DNA of 64,000 bases, from assembly GCA_003232385.1 (NCBI GenBank), contig QIJE01000028.1, positions 155,064 through 219,063 on the forward strand. The letters are read 5' to 3'. Position numbers and translations under genes: made by a program. This document shows, piece after piece, positions 9,903 through 18,569 of the stretch. The notes beneath the pieces were generated by a model that saw only the letters and a list, made by a program, of their open reading frames with translations, did not search any database and was not told the origin of the DNA. Each line of letters begins with the position of its first letter. Within the stretch, counting starts at the first letter, position 1. The stretch comes from a bacterium. GTDB lineage: Bacteria; SZUA-79; Acidulodesulfobacterales; Acidulodesulfobacteraceae.

Positions 9903-11096
9903 ATGGGTAAAAAACATGAAACCCCGCTTCTTGACGAACTAAAAAAGGGAAAGTGGGTCAGTTTTGTCAGGGAAATCGAAAGAGCGGCTGAGAAAAGCGA
10001 AAGAACTGAAGACCTTTTAGGTCAGGTTGAGCAATCTTACAGGGATAAAGTTACTCACTGGAAACATGGAGGCATGGCAGGTGTAAAGGGATACGGAGCC
10101 GGAATGGTCGGCAGATTTACCGAATTTCCAGATAAATATCCCGGCGTTAAAGAGTGTCATTCAATGAGAATTAACCAAGTGTCGGGCTTTTTTTACAACT
10201 CGGATGTTCTCAGAAAGATTGCAGGTATCGCTGAGAAACATGGTGGAGGGCTTTTGAATTTACACGGTTCCACCGGAGATATTCAAATTTTAGGTCTTAG
10301 ACAGGATGAAGCAGAAGAAGCTTTTCAGGCATATGCAGAATTAGGATTTGATTTAGGCGGAGGCGGTTCCGATCTGAGGACTCCTTCCTGCTGCCTAGGC
10401 CAGGCAAGATGCGAGTTCGCTAATTATGATACCCTTAAGATTTGCTATGATTTAACGCAAGCGTATCAGGACGAAATGCATAGGCCGCTTTTTAATTATA
10501 AATTCAAATTTAAATTTTCCGGCTGCGCAAATGACTGTGTTGCATCGGCTTCGAGGTCGGATATGGCTTTTATCGGGACGTGGAAGGATAGCATAAAAAT
10601 AAATCAGGATGAAGTAAAAAATTACGTAAAGAAATTGAATGTCCAGAAGTATGTTATTGATAAATGTCCTACAAAATGCATGTGGTTCGAAGAAGATAAT
10701 CTCGTCATAGATGATCCTAACTGTGTTAAATGTATGCATTGTATAAATGAAATGCCTAAGGCATTGAGGCCGGGAGATGAAAAAGGCGCATCTATTTTAT
10801 TAGGCGCTAAAGCACCGTTAGTTACCGGTCCCAGGATGGGCATGATGTTCATTCCGTTTTACGATGTTTTGGAAGACAGCAAAAATAATTATGAATGGTT
10901 GAAGCAGTTAATAAGCAATATATGGGATTTCTGGGATGAATACGGCGTTACGAGAGAGAGAATAGGAGAACTTATGCAGAGGGTCGGAGTCGTAACTTTC
11001 TTGGAAGGGATAGGATTAGAACCTATACCGGAGATGGTCGACCATCCGAGAAGCAATCCGTTTATTAAATTTGAGGACGAGGAAGAAAACGATTGA
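9903..11096 (+). CDS. dsrA: Dissimilatory sulfite reductase alpha subunit
   Basis: TPSCCLGQARCEFANYDTLKICYDLTQAYQDEMHRPLFNYKFKFKFSGCANDCV and a ferredoxin insert CPTKCMW...CVKCMHCINEMP. Confidence 0.97.
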   Translation: MGKKHETPLLDELKKGKWVSFVREIERAAEKSERTEDLLGQVEQSYRDKVTHWKHGGMAGVKGYGAGMVGRFTEFPDKYPGVKECHSMRINQVSGFFYNSDVLRKIAGIAEKHGGGLLNLHGSTGDIQILGLRQDEAEEAFQAYAELGFDLGGGGSDLRTPSCCLGQARCEFANYDTLKICYDLTQAYQDEMHRPLFNYKFKFKFSGCANDCVASASRSDMAFIGTWKDSIKINQDEVKNYVKKLNVQKYVIDKCPTKCMWFEEDNLVIDDPNCVKCMHCINEMPKALRPGDEKGASILLGAKAPLVTGPRMGMMFIPFYDVLEDSKNNYEWLKQLISNIWDFWDEYGVTRERIGELMQRVGVVTFLEGIGLEPIPEMVDHPRSNPFIKFEDEEEND

Positions 11097-11171
11097 TTTC
11101 ACTGATGCAGGATATAATTATTTAATTTTTGTTTAATTAAAATTGTCATATATAAATATTTGGAGGTTGTT

Positions 11172-12257
11172 ATGCCGGAAGAGGCTAAAAATAAAAGATT
11201 GACGGACATTGGTCCACATGACTTTCATGATTATTTACCACCTGTTATCAAAAAAAATTACGGCAAATGGGCATATCACGAAATCTTAGATGCCGGAAGC
11301 ATGGTACATGTTGCGGAAAGCGGCGATAAATTATATACGGTAAGAGTCGGTTCTCCAAGATTGGTAAGCGGTAGCTTTGTTAGAGATTTGTGTGATTTAG
11401 CGGATAAATATTGCAGCGGCTACTTAAGGTTCACTACAAGAAACAATGTTGAGTTTTTACTTGAAGATGAAAAAAATATTGAACCCCTTAAACAGGATAT
11501 CGCCAAATTAGGCTTAGCCGCAGGGGGTATTGGAAATGTAGTTGCAAATATCGTTCATACACAGGGCTGGGTTCACTGTCATACTTCTGCCAGTGATGCA
11601 TCCGGTGTCGTAAAATCCGTTATGGATGACTTATATGAATATTTTGTTGAAGAAAAATTGCCGGCAAAAGTCAGAATTGCTTTTGCGTGTTGCCTTAATA
11701 TGTGCGGTTCGGTCGCTTCGTCAGATATTGCCATACTCGGAACGCACAGAAAGCCGCCTAGAATAAATCAGGAGAGGCTTTTAAATTTATGTGAAATACC
11801 GAGTACTATTGCGGCATGCCCGACTAACTCCATAAGACCCGATACTCAGGACGGTAAACAGACCTTAAGGATTAACGAGGAAACCTGTGTATTTTGCGGA
11901 AGTTGTTATACGGTTTGTCCCGCGATGCCTATTGCGGACCCTGCCACTGACGGGCTTTCCATATGGGTTGGAGGTAAAGTGTCCAATGCGAGAACAAAGC
12001 CTACATTTTCGAAATTAGTTATTCCGTTCATTCCTAACGACCCGCCTAGATGGCCTAAGGTAGTTGAAGCGGTAAAGACGATATTGGATGCATATAAAGA
12101 GGGAGCGGAGTCCGGGGAAAGGGTTGTCGAATGGATAGAGAGGATCGGCTGGCCGAGGTTCTTTAAAATAACCGGGTTTAAATTTACTAAATATCACGTG
12201 GATGACTTTAGACTTGCCGAAACCACGATGAACTATTCGTCTCATACAAGGCTTTAA
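11172..12257 (+). CDS. dsrB: Dissimilatory sulfite reductase beta subunit
   Basis: [61 protein letters not shown] before the ATG at 11172 favours that start over the upstream TTG at 11160. Confidence 0.97.
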   Translation: MPEEAKNKRLTDIGPHDFHDYLPPVIKKNYGKWAYHEILDAGSMVHVAESGDKLYTVRVGSPRLVSGSFVRDLCDLADKYCSGYLRFTTRNNVEFLLEDEKNIEPLKQDIAKLGLAAGGIGNVVANIVHTQGWVHCHTSASDASGVVKSVMDDLYEYFVEEKLPAKVRIAFACCLNMCGSVASSDIAILGTHRKPPRINQERLLNLCEIPSTIAACPTNSIRPDTQDGKQTLRINEETCVFCGSCYTVCPAMPIADPATDGLSIWVGGKVSNARTKPTFSKLVIPFIPNDPPRWPKVVEAVKTILDAYKEGAESGERVVEWIERIGWPRFFKITGFKFTKYHVDDFRLAETTMNYSSHTRL

Positions 12258-12291
12258 TCTATAAATTAAAACAAACTAAGAGGAAAATATT

Positions 12292-12531
12292 ATGACCGAC
12301 GAAACAAAAAAAAGGTTGGAGGATAAAATTATCGGAACCATTAAAGAATATACCGGTAAAAAGAGATTTAAGCCTATAGATATAGTAAAAGAGATGGAAA
12401 AAGAATTTTCCGGAGACGGCTTATCTAAAGCTGAGATTAAGGGAACCTTGAAGGAAATAATGGACGGAGGTAAGTTGGTCTATGGGTATGCCGGAGGGAG
12501 CTATCTGGCCATTCCCGAAGAAGGTAATTAA
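12292..12531 (+). CDS. dsrD: DsrD-like small winged-helix protein
   Basis: 79 aa directly after dsrB; pattern K(R/F)F...L...EIK..LKEIM..GKLVY...GGSYLAIPEE resembles DsrD, but divergent. Confidence 0.75.
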   Translation: MTDETKKRLEDKIIGTIKEYTGKKRFKPIDIVKEMEKEFSGDGLSKAEIKGTLKEIMDGGKLVYGYAGGSYLAIPEEGN

Positions 12532-12584
12532 TCGTAACTTCAATATGTCTCAATATACTTTGGAATTATTATGAGGATAATTTT

Positions 12585-14297
12585 ATGCTTGAATTAAAAA
12601 AGATTAAAAAACCGACGAAGGTGTCGCTGAGTTCGGGAGTAGGGATGGAGCAGTCGCCTTTTAGGCCTAAATATGTCGAAAAAAAGCCCCCCTGCATGGA
12701 TACTTGTCCTAATGGTACGAGAGTCAGGGATTACATACAGTATATAGCGCAGAGCGAATCATACGAGAGACCGTTGGATGAATCGTTGACGGAGGCTTTT
12801 TATCTGCTTACCGAATCTAATCCCCTGCCCTCTACGACCGGAAGGGTATGTCCCCATCCGTGCGAGGATGAATGCAATCGTAAACATAAGGATAAGTCTG
12901 TTGCGATAAACGCGATAGAAATGTTTGTGGGAGATTACGGAATAAAAAATAATTTAAGTTTTAAAAAACTTTCGGATACCCAAAGGAAGGAAAGAATTGC
13001 CGTAGTAGGCGCCGGTCCTGCCGGTCTTTCCTGTGCCTACCATTTATCCATGAGGGGTTACGGGGTTACCATATATGAAAAATTTAAAGAACCGGGCGGA
13101 TACTTAAGATACGGGATACCTTCTTTTAGGCTTCCGCTTGACGTAATAGATGCAGAAGTAAAACGCATTAAGGATTTAGGGGTAGAAATAAAGACCGGGG
13201 TCGATATCGGTTCCGATATCTCTATAGACAAACTTAAATCAGACTATGATGCTGTTTTTGTTGCCATTGGCACACATGAGCCTATCAAGATGAGAATGGA
13301 TGGAGCTGATGCACCTAATGTTTATACGGGTATTGAGTTTCTTCAAAAAGCCGCTTCCGGAGAAATTAAAGATGCCGGCAAAGAAGTAGTCGTTATAGGG
13401 AGCGACAGCGCAATGGACGCCGGTATGGTTGCGAAAAGACTTGGCGCAAACGTAACGTTTATTTATAACAAGGGAACACTGAACGATATTTCCGAGATAG
13501 AAGAAAAAGGCTCTACGGAGGTTAAGGAAGGTCATGCCGAAGGGATTAATTTTGAATTCTTATTCGCTTTGGATAAGATTATCACGGAAAACGGAAAAGC
13601 GACAACGGTACAGTTGAAAAAGATGAAGCTTTCCGAAAAAGACGCTTCAGGAAGGGTTCATCCCGTCATAATAGAGGGCGGCGTGAATCTTGGCCTTAAG
13701 CTTGACACATTGATATATTCTTTTGGACAAAAGCCTGATTACAAAGGATTAGAGGGTTTTACGAAAAACGAAAACAACGAATTTCTCAATGTTAATGATA
13801 AGTATCTGATTGCAAACGAAGATAAGGTTTTTGCAGGGGGAGATATATTAAAATTCGGATTAGTGACGGATGCTATCGGCATGGGCAGGTATGCCGCGTA
13901 CTCTATACATGAAAAGTTGAGCGGGGAACCGGTAAAGAAAGACAAGAGAACGGTTGTCAAGTACGGAGATGCGGTAAACTATGAAGGTAAAAATATGTAT
14001 TTGGCATATTTTCAAGAAGCGGAAAGGCATGAAAGAACGGCAAGAGACGCTTCTGTCAGGATTAACGACTTTGATGGCATATTAAACGATTTAAGCATGG
14101 ATGATTTAATTGCGGAGGCTAAAAGATGTATTAGCTGCGGAATGTGCTTCGATTGCGGCAGCTGTTTTGAATATTGCTCTCAGAGTGCCATTAAAAAATT
14201 ACCTAAAGGACAGCATTTTGAATTTCATCTTGAGACATGTAACGGCTGTAAAAAATGTGCCGAAAGTTGTCCTTGCGGCTATATAGACATGATTTAG
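12585..14297 (+). CDS. dsrL: DsrL-like FAD/iron-sulfur NAD(P)H oxidoreductase (GltD family)
   Basis: PPCMDTCPNGTRVRDYIQ, VVGAGPAGLSCAYHLSMRGY, C-terminal CISCGMCFDCGSCFEYC and CNGCKKCAESCPCG; located between dsrD and dsrC. Confidence 0.88.
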   Translation: MLELKKIKKPTKVSLSSGVGMEQSPFRPKYVEKKPPCMDTCPNGTRVRDYIQYIAQSESYERPLDESLTEAFYLLTESNPLPSTTGRVCPHPCEDECNRKHKDKSVAINAIEMFVGDYGIKNNLSFKKLSDTQRKERIAVVGAGPAGLSCAYHLSMRGYGVTIYEKFKEPGGYLRYGIPSFRLPLDVIDAEVKRIKDLGVEIKTGVDIGSDISIDKLKSDYDAVFVAIGTHEPIKMRMDGADAPNVYTGIEFLQKAASGEIKDAGKEVVVIGSDSAMDAGMVAKRLGANVTFIYNKGTLNDISEIEEKGSTEVKEGHAEGINFEFLFALDKIITENGKATTVQLKKMKLSEKDASGRVHPVIIEGGVNLGLKLDTLIYSFGQKPDYKGLEGFTKNENNEFLNVNDKYLIANEDKVFAGGDILKFGLVTDAIGMGRYAAYSIHEKLSGEPVKKDKRTVVKYGDAVNYEGKNMYLAYFQEAERHERTARDASVRINDFDGILNDLSMDDLIAEAKRCISCGMCFDCGSCFEYCSQSAIKKLPKGQHFEFHLETCNGCKKCAESCPCGYIDMI

Positions 14298-14346
14298 TTT
14301 AATGTTAATTAATATCAAAAAATAAAATTAAAGGAGGATTCACTTT

Positions 14347-14688
14347 ATGGCAAGTTTTGACTATAATGGGAAGACGATTGAAACAGATGACGAGGGGTAT
14401 CTTCAAAATTTAGTTGACTGGGACAAGGGTCTTGCTGAAGTTCTCGCAGAACAGGAAGGCGTGGAACTTACCGACAAACACTGGAAACTTATCGAATGGA
14501 TAAGGGATTATTTTCAAAAGTATCAAGTAGCTCCGGCTATTAAATCTCTTGCAAGAGAGGTTATGAAGCTTGAAAATTTACCGGACAAAAAGGAAGCAAA
14601 CAGGTTTGTTTATGAATTATTTCCGGAAGGTCCGGCTAAACAGCTTGCTAAAATAGCAGGGCTTCCCAAGCCTACAGGCTGCGTTTAA
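14347..14688 (+). CDS. dsrC: DsrC/TusE family protein with only the penultimate cysteine (CysA)
   Basis: FPEGPAKQLAKIAGLPKPTGCV C-terminus; W-rich DsrC core (HWKLIEWIRDYFQKYQVAPAIKSL). Confidence 0.93.
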   Translation: MASFDYNGKTIETDDEGYLQNLVDWDKGLAEVLAEQEGVELTDKHWKLIEWIRDYFQKYQVAPAIKSLAREVMKLENLPDKKEANRFVYELFPEGPAKQLAKIAGLPKPTGCV

Positions 14689-14739
14689 TTGATTTAAATT
14701 ATAATTTTATTTATAAATTTACTTAAAGTTCAAGATATA

Positions 14740-14771
14740 AGGGAAGGGAGGAAAATTATCCGACCTTCCCT
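14740..14771 (+). promoter_or_regulatory. RNA stem-loop between dsrC and dsrM (attenuator, processing or 3'-stabiliser candidate)
   Basis: AGGGAAGG (14740-14747) pairs perfectly with CCTTCCCT (14764-14771); inner GGA/TCC can extend it. No immediate U-run. Confidence 0.6.
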
Positions 14772-14833
14772 GTAGGAAATAGGATTTTTATTAAAATAAT
14801 ATAATTTATCATTATTTATTTAGGGAGGGGAAT

Positions 14834-15595
14834 ATGGTGCCTCTTAATTTAACCACGGCAATATTTTTATTATTAACGTATACGGCGGGTTTAATTTTTG
14901 TAATAGGAGTAGTATTAAGAATATATCAATATGCAACAACTCCTCAGCCTATTAAGATTCCTCTTACGCCGGCTCCGTTAACTTCCGGTGGGGCTTTTAT
15001 TCGAATTTTAGGAGAGGTCTTTTTTTTTAGAAGTCTTTTTAGATCTAATAAATGGACATGGATTTTCGGATATGCTTTCCATGTTGCGTTTTTCATTTTG
15101 ATATTTATGCATTTTTTAAGGCATTTTGTGTACGTAAGTCCTTTACCCTGGTGGTACGGCATATTCGTCGGTATAGGAATAGTCTGCGGTATCGTTATGG
15201 TTTTGGCCCTTTTTCTTCTCTTCTTAAGAAGAATAATCGTAGAGCGCGTTAAGTTTATTTCGTTGTTTGCAGATTATATCATACTGATTCTCTTAATGCT
15301 TATAGCGTTAGCAGGCTTGTTTTTGAATTACGTTATATCCCCGACCGCCTTGACTGTAATAGATAAGCATCTTGGTCCTTACGTAAACGGGATCTTGACC
15401 TTGCAATTCGCAAATATTCCGTCAAGCCCTCTTTTTTTAATTCATTATTCGCTCGTGTTGCTACTCATAGCTTATATTCCATTCAGCAAAATAATGCATT
15501 TTGTGGGGATATTCTTTTCACCTACAAGAATTATGTCTGATAATCCCTTGGAGAAGAGATATTATAAGCCGGGCGCAAAAGACTTGTCGATTTAA
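14834..15595 (+). CDS. dsrM: DsrM, heme-b membrane subunit (NarI-like)
   Basis: Multiple TM helices with His residues in FHVAFFILIFMHFLRHF and LIHYSLV...KIMHF; directly upstream of dsrK. Confidence 0.87.
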   Translation: MVPLNLTTAIFLLLTYTAGLIFVIGVVLRIYQYATTPQPIKIPLTPAPLTSGGAFIRILGEVFFFRSLFRSNKWTWIFGYAFHVAFFILIFMHFLRHFVYVSPLPWWYGIFVGIGIVCGIVMVLALFLLFLRRIIVERVKFISLFADYIILILLMLIALAGLFLNYVISPTALTVIDKHLGPYVNGILTLQFANIPSSPLFLIHYSLVLLLIAYIPFSKIMHFVGIFFSPTRIMSDNPLEKRYYKPGAKDLSI

Positions 15596-15688
15596 AAGAG
15601 GAAAAAAGCACATGTTGTTTGTGATATAGGCGATTTGTGATTTTAATTGTATTAATTTAACGGTTAAAAACGGAGGGATATATATATT

Positions 15689-17176
15689 ATGGCTAAGCCA
15701 AAAGAGAAATATAAGGTTCCTGTTTTAGATGGAAAAATTCCTATACCTAAAATCGTTCCGGGGGCTTTTGCATATGAGCATATGATTGGGGCTCAAGAAG
15801 AAGATATGCGGGCATTAGGTTTTCCGGCTAAACTACAAGACGGTTGGAAGGAAAAGGCCATCGGTGTGTTTAAAGAGATACTCGACCACAATAAAGCGGT
15901 CAGAGATTATATGGATATTTGCGTCAGATGCGGTGCTTGCACGGATAAATGTCAATTCTTTTTAGGGACTGCGGATCCCAACAATATGCCTGTTCAGAGG
16001 CAAGAGCTTATGAGGAAGGTATACAGATATTACTTCACTCCCTCCGGATTTTTTAAGACGCTTTCTAATTCTCAAGAGTTGACCGAAGAAGTTTTGAAAG
16101 ATTGGTACACATATTATTATCAGTGTTCGGAGTGCAGAAGATGTTCCCTTTTTTGTCCTTATGGTATTGATACCGCGGAAATTACTATGGCGGCGAGGCA
16201 TATAATGGATTCAATAGGATTAGGGCATAAGTACGCAACCGAGGTTATTCATAAAGTATATAAAACAGGTAATAATATAGGGATACCGCCGCTTGCTTTG
16301 AGGCGTACGCTTGACGACTTGGAAGAGGAAATGAATGAAGAATCGGGTAAAGACGTCAAGATTCCTATGGATGTGGAGGGTGCCGAGGTTTTATTGGTGC
16401 CGCCTTCTGCGGATTTTTTTGCAATGCCACATATGGAATCGCTCAAGGGGTATGCAAAGGTGTTTCATAAAGCGGGTATAAGCTATACTGTTTCTTCATA
16501 TGCCTCAGAAGCCGGTAATTTCGGTATGTTTTTGGGGAGCTATAAAAATGCCAAAGAAATTAATAAACGAATCTGGGATGACGCCAGGAGATTAAAGGTT
16601 AAGAGAGTTATCATGGGTGAATGCGGGCATGCATGGAGAGCCGCATATAATTATTCTAATACCATGAACGGTCCCTTTGATTTCTTAGATAGTAAATATA
16701 AACAGCCTACGCATATCTGTGATTTTACCTTAGGACTTGTAAAAGACGGGGTTATAAAGCTTGACCCTTCGGCTAACGACGACAAGGTGGTCACATTTCA
16801 TGATTCGTGTATGATAGCGCGGTCATCGAGAATAGGTGATTTTGCCGGTGGTCAGTTTGTCATACCGAGGGAGCTTATTAAAGCGGCAGCTAACAAATTC
16901 GTTGAGTTAAGGGTAGGTACGACTAAAGAAAAGACCTTTTGTTGCGGAGGCGGAGGCAGTTTGCTGGCAGAAGAGGTTATGAACGTTCGTATAGCCGGGG
17001 CTATGCCGAGAATGCAGACGATAAAAGAAGCGGTTGATAATCATGGTGTTAACTTCTGCGCTTGTATCTGTGCAATTTGTAAGACCCAGTTTACGAAAAT
17101 GTTTCCTATTTATGGGTTTGATGCCGAAATGGTTGGAGGAATACATCAGTTAGTCAGTAACGCAATATTAATGTAA
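15689..17176 (+). CDS. dsrK: DsrK, HdrD-like iron-sulfur subunit
   Basis: CVRCGACTDKC, CSECRRCSLFCPYG, FHDSCMIARSSRIGDF and FCCGGGGSLLAEE...CACICAICK. Confidence 0.93.
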   Translation: MAKPKEKYKVPVLDGKIPIPKIVPGAFAYEHMIGAQEEDMRALGFPAKLQDGWKEKAIGVFKEILDHNKAVRDYMDICVRCGACTDKCQFFLGTADPNNMPVQRQELMRKVYRYYFTPSGFFKTLSNSQELTEEVLKDWYTYYYQCSECRRCSLFCPYGIDTAEITMAARHIMDSIGLGHKYATEVIHKVYKTGNNIGIPPLALRRTLDDLEEEMNEESGKDVKIPMDVEGAEVLLVPPSADFFAMPHMESLKGYAKVFHKAGISYTVSSYASEAGNFGMFLGSYKNAKEINKRIWDDARRLKVKRVIMGECGHAWRAAYNYSNTMNGPFDFLDSKYKQPTHICDFTLGLVKDGVIKLDPSANDDKVVTFHDSCMIARSSRIGDFAGGQFVIPRELIKAAANKFVELRVGTTKEKTFCCGGGGSLLAEEVMNVRIAGAMPRMQTIKEAVDNHGVNFCACICAICKTQFTKMFPIYGFDAEMVGGIHQLVSNAILM

Positions 17177-17234
17177 AAAAAATAAAGTAGGCTTTGAATA
17201 CAAACTTATAATTTAAACTGTTAAGGAGGGTTTA

Positions 17235-17585
17235 ATGAAATTCGGTATTCTTGTCAAAGACGGTCCGTACATGCATCAGGCTATGGATACTGCATACAAC
17301 TTTATAGTTGCGGCAATGGAGGCGGGGCATGAGATAACCGGCGTGTTTTTTTATAACGACGGAGTTTATAACAGATGTAGCGCTATGGAACCCCCGCGGG
17401 ATGAAAGAAATATTATGAAAATACTTTCAGAGCTTGAGCTTAAAGGAGTAAAAATGATAGTATGCGTCGCCGCAGGAAAGAGAAGGGGAGTCGTTGATAC
17501 AACGGTTTGCGATGCTAAAGAGATATCCGGTCTCGGACAGCTTTTAGAGCTTTGCATAGTGTCCGACAGGATGATAACATTTTAA
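17235..17585 (+). CDS. dsrE: Sulfurtransferase subunit DsrE
   Basis: KFGILVKDGPYMHQAMDTAYNF...VFFYNDGVYN and MIVCVAAGKRRGV (Cys retained), ISGLGQLLELCIVSDRMITF. Confidence 0.93.
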   Translation: MKFGILVKDGPYMHQAMDTAYNFIVAAMEAGHEITGVFFYNDGVYNRCSAMEPPRDERNIMKILSELELKGVKMIVCVAAGKRRGVVDTTVCDAKEISGLGQLLELCIVSDRMITF

Positions 17586-17652
17586 TATTATTTTTGGCAG
17601 GAATATAATATATATAATTTTGTAAATTATTTTTTATATAGGAGCCGGTAGA

Positions 17653-18027
17653 ATGTCTGAACAAGAAAAAACTAAGGTAATGTTTATTTGCAGGACAGCC
17701 CCGTATGGAGTTGCTTTTGAGCAGGAAGCAATTGAAGCAATGGTTATGTTCGGTGCATACGAGCAGGATGTAAGCGTAGCTTTTTTGGACGATGGGGTTT
17801 TCTCTCTAAAGAAGGGGCAGGATCCTTCTTTACTCGGAAAGAAAAATTTTTCGAAGACATATGAGATCTTAAAGGATGATTTTGATATTTCCAATATCTA
17901 TGTAGAGAAGGAATCACTGGAAGAAAGAGGCTTAAGTGAAGGAGACCTTGCTGCAGAGGTTGAAATTTTGGATAGAAATGCATTGAGACAAAGAATGAAC
18001 GAGATGAAAGCACTTTTATCATTTTAA
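17653..18027 (+). CDS. dsrF: Sulfurtransferase subunit DsrF
   Basis: RTAPYGVAFEQEAIEAMVMFGAYEQDVSVAFLDDGVFSL; between dsrE and dsrH. Confidence 0.93.
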   Translation: MSEQEKTKVMFICRTAPYGVAFEQEAIEAMVMFGAYEQDVSVAFLDDGVFSLKKGQDPSLLGKKNFSKTYEILKDDFDISNIYVEKESLEERGLSEGDLAAEVEILDRNALRQRMNEMKALLSF

Positions 18028-18075
18028 TTCTAACGGGAACGGTAAAAACCTATACGATATCGGGAGGAAATAGAT

Positions 18076-18375
18076 ATGCTTCACATTATTAAAAAGTCGC
18101 CCTATGAAACCAATGCCTTGAATGATTCTATTAATTATTTAATGGAAAATGATATAGTCTTATTAATTGAAGACGCCGTATATACGGTGAAAAAAGGAGG
18201 CAAATTTGAAGATACCGTAAAAGGTATTTTGCAAAACAATAAAGTTTATTGTCTTGAAGCGGATATAAAAGCGAGGGGGATTTCGGAAGGCGAAATCGTA
18301 GAAAACGTCAAATTAATAGATTACAAGGGATTTGTAGAGAAGGTCTGCGAACAAAATCCGGTAACATGGCCGTAA
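18076..18375 (+). CDS. dsrH: DsrH (TusB-like), with the expected cysteine replaced by Ser
   Basis: LHIIKKSPYETNALNDSINYLMENDIVLLIEDAVY...KARGISE; third gene of dsrEFH. Confidence 0.9.
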   Translation: MLHIIKKSPYETNALNDSINYLMENDIVLLIEDAVYTVKKGGKFEDTVKGILQNNKVYCLEADIKARGISEGEIVENVKLIDYKGFVEKVCEQNPVTWP

Positions 18376-18434
18376 AGATATTTGTACGGTTACCCATTTG
18401 CGCTATTTTTATCGGTGCATCTTTAAATTAGTGA

Positions 18435-18463
18435 TTGACATTTCTTTAAAATAATAATAAATA
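18435..18463 (+). promoter_or_regulatory. Candidate sigma70-type promoter upstream of sat
   Basis: TTGACA (18435-18440), 17-nt spacer, TAAATA (18458-18463) in an AT-rich 195-nt gap. Confidence 0.45.
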
Positions 18464-18569
18464 TATTACAATTGTTTTTTAATAGAGGTGATCGATCTAT
18501 ATCTGATTAGTAAGTTAATTAAGACAAATGAAATTAAAATAAATACGAAATTATCGGAGGAATAAATAT

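Noticed and set aside
14834-15595. dsrM as a truncated pseudogene because it is only 253 aa
   Set aside because: The reading frame is intact with start, RBS, heme-ligand His pattern and normal position before dsrK; short length alone is insufficient.
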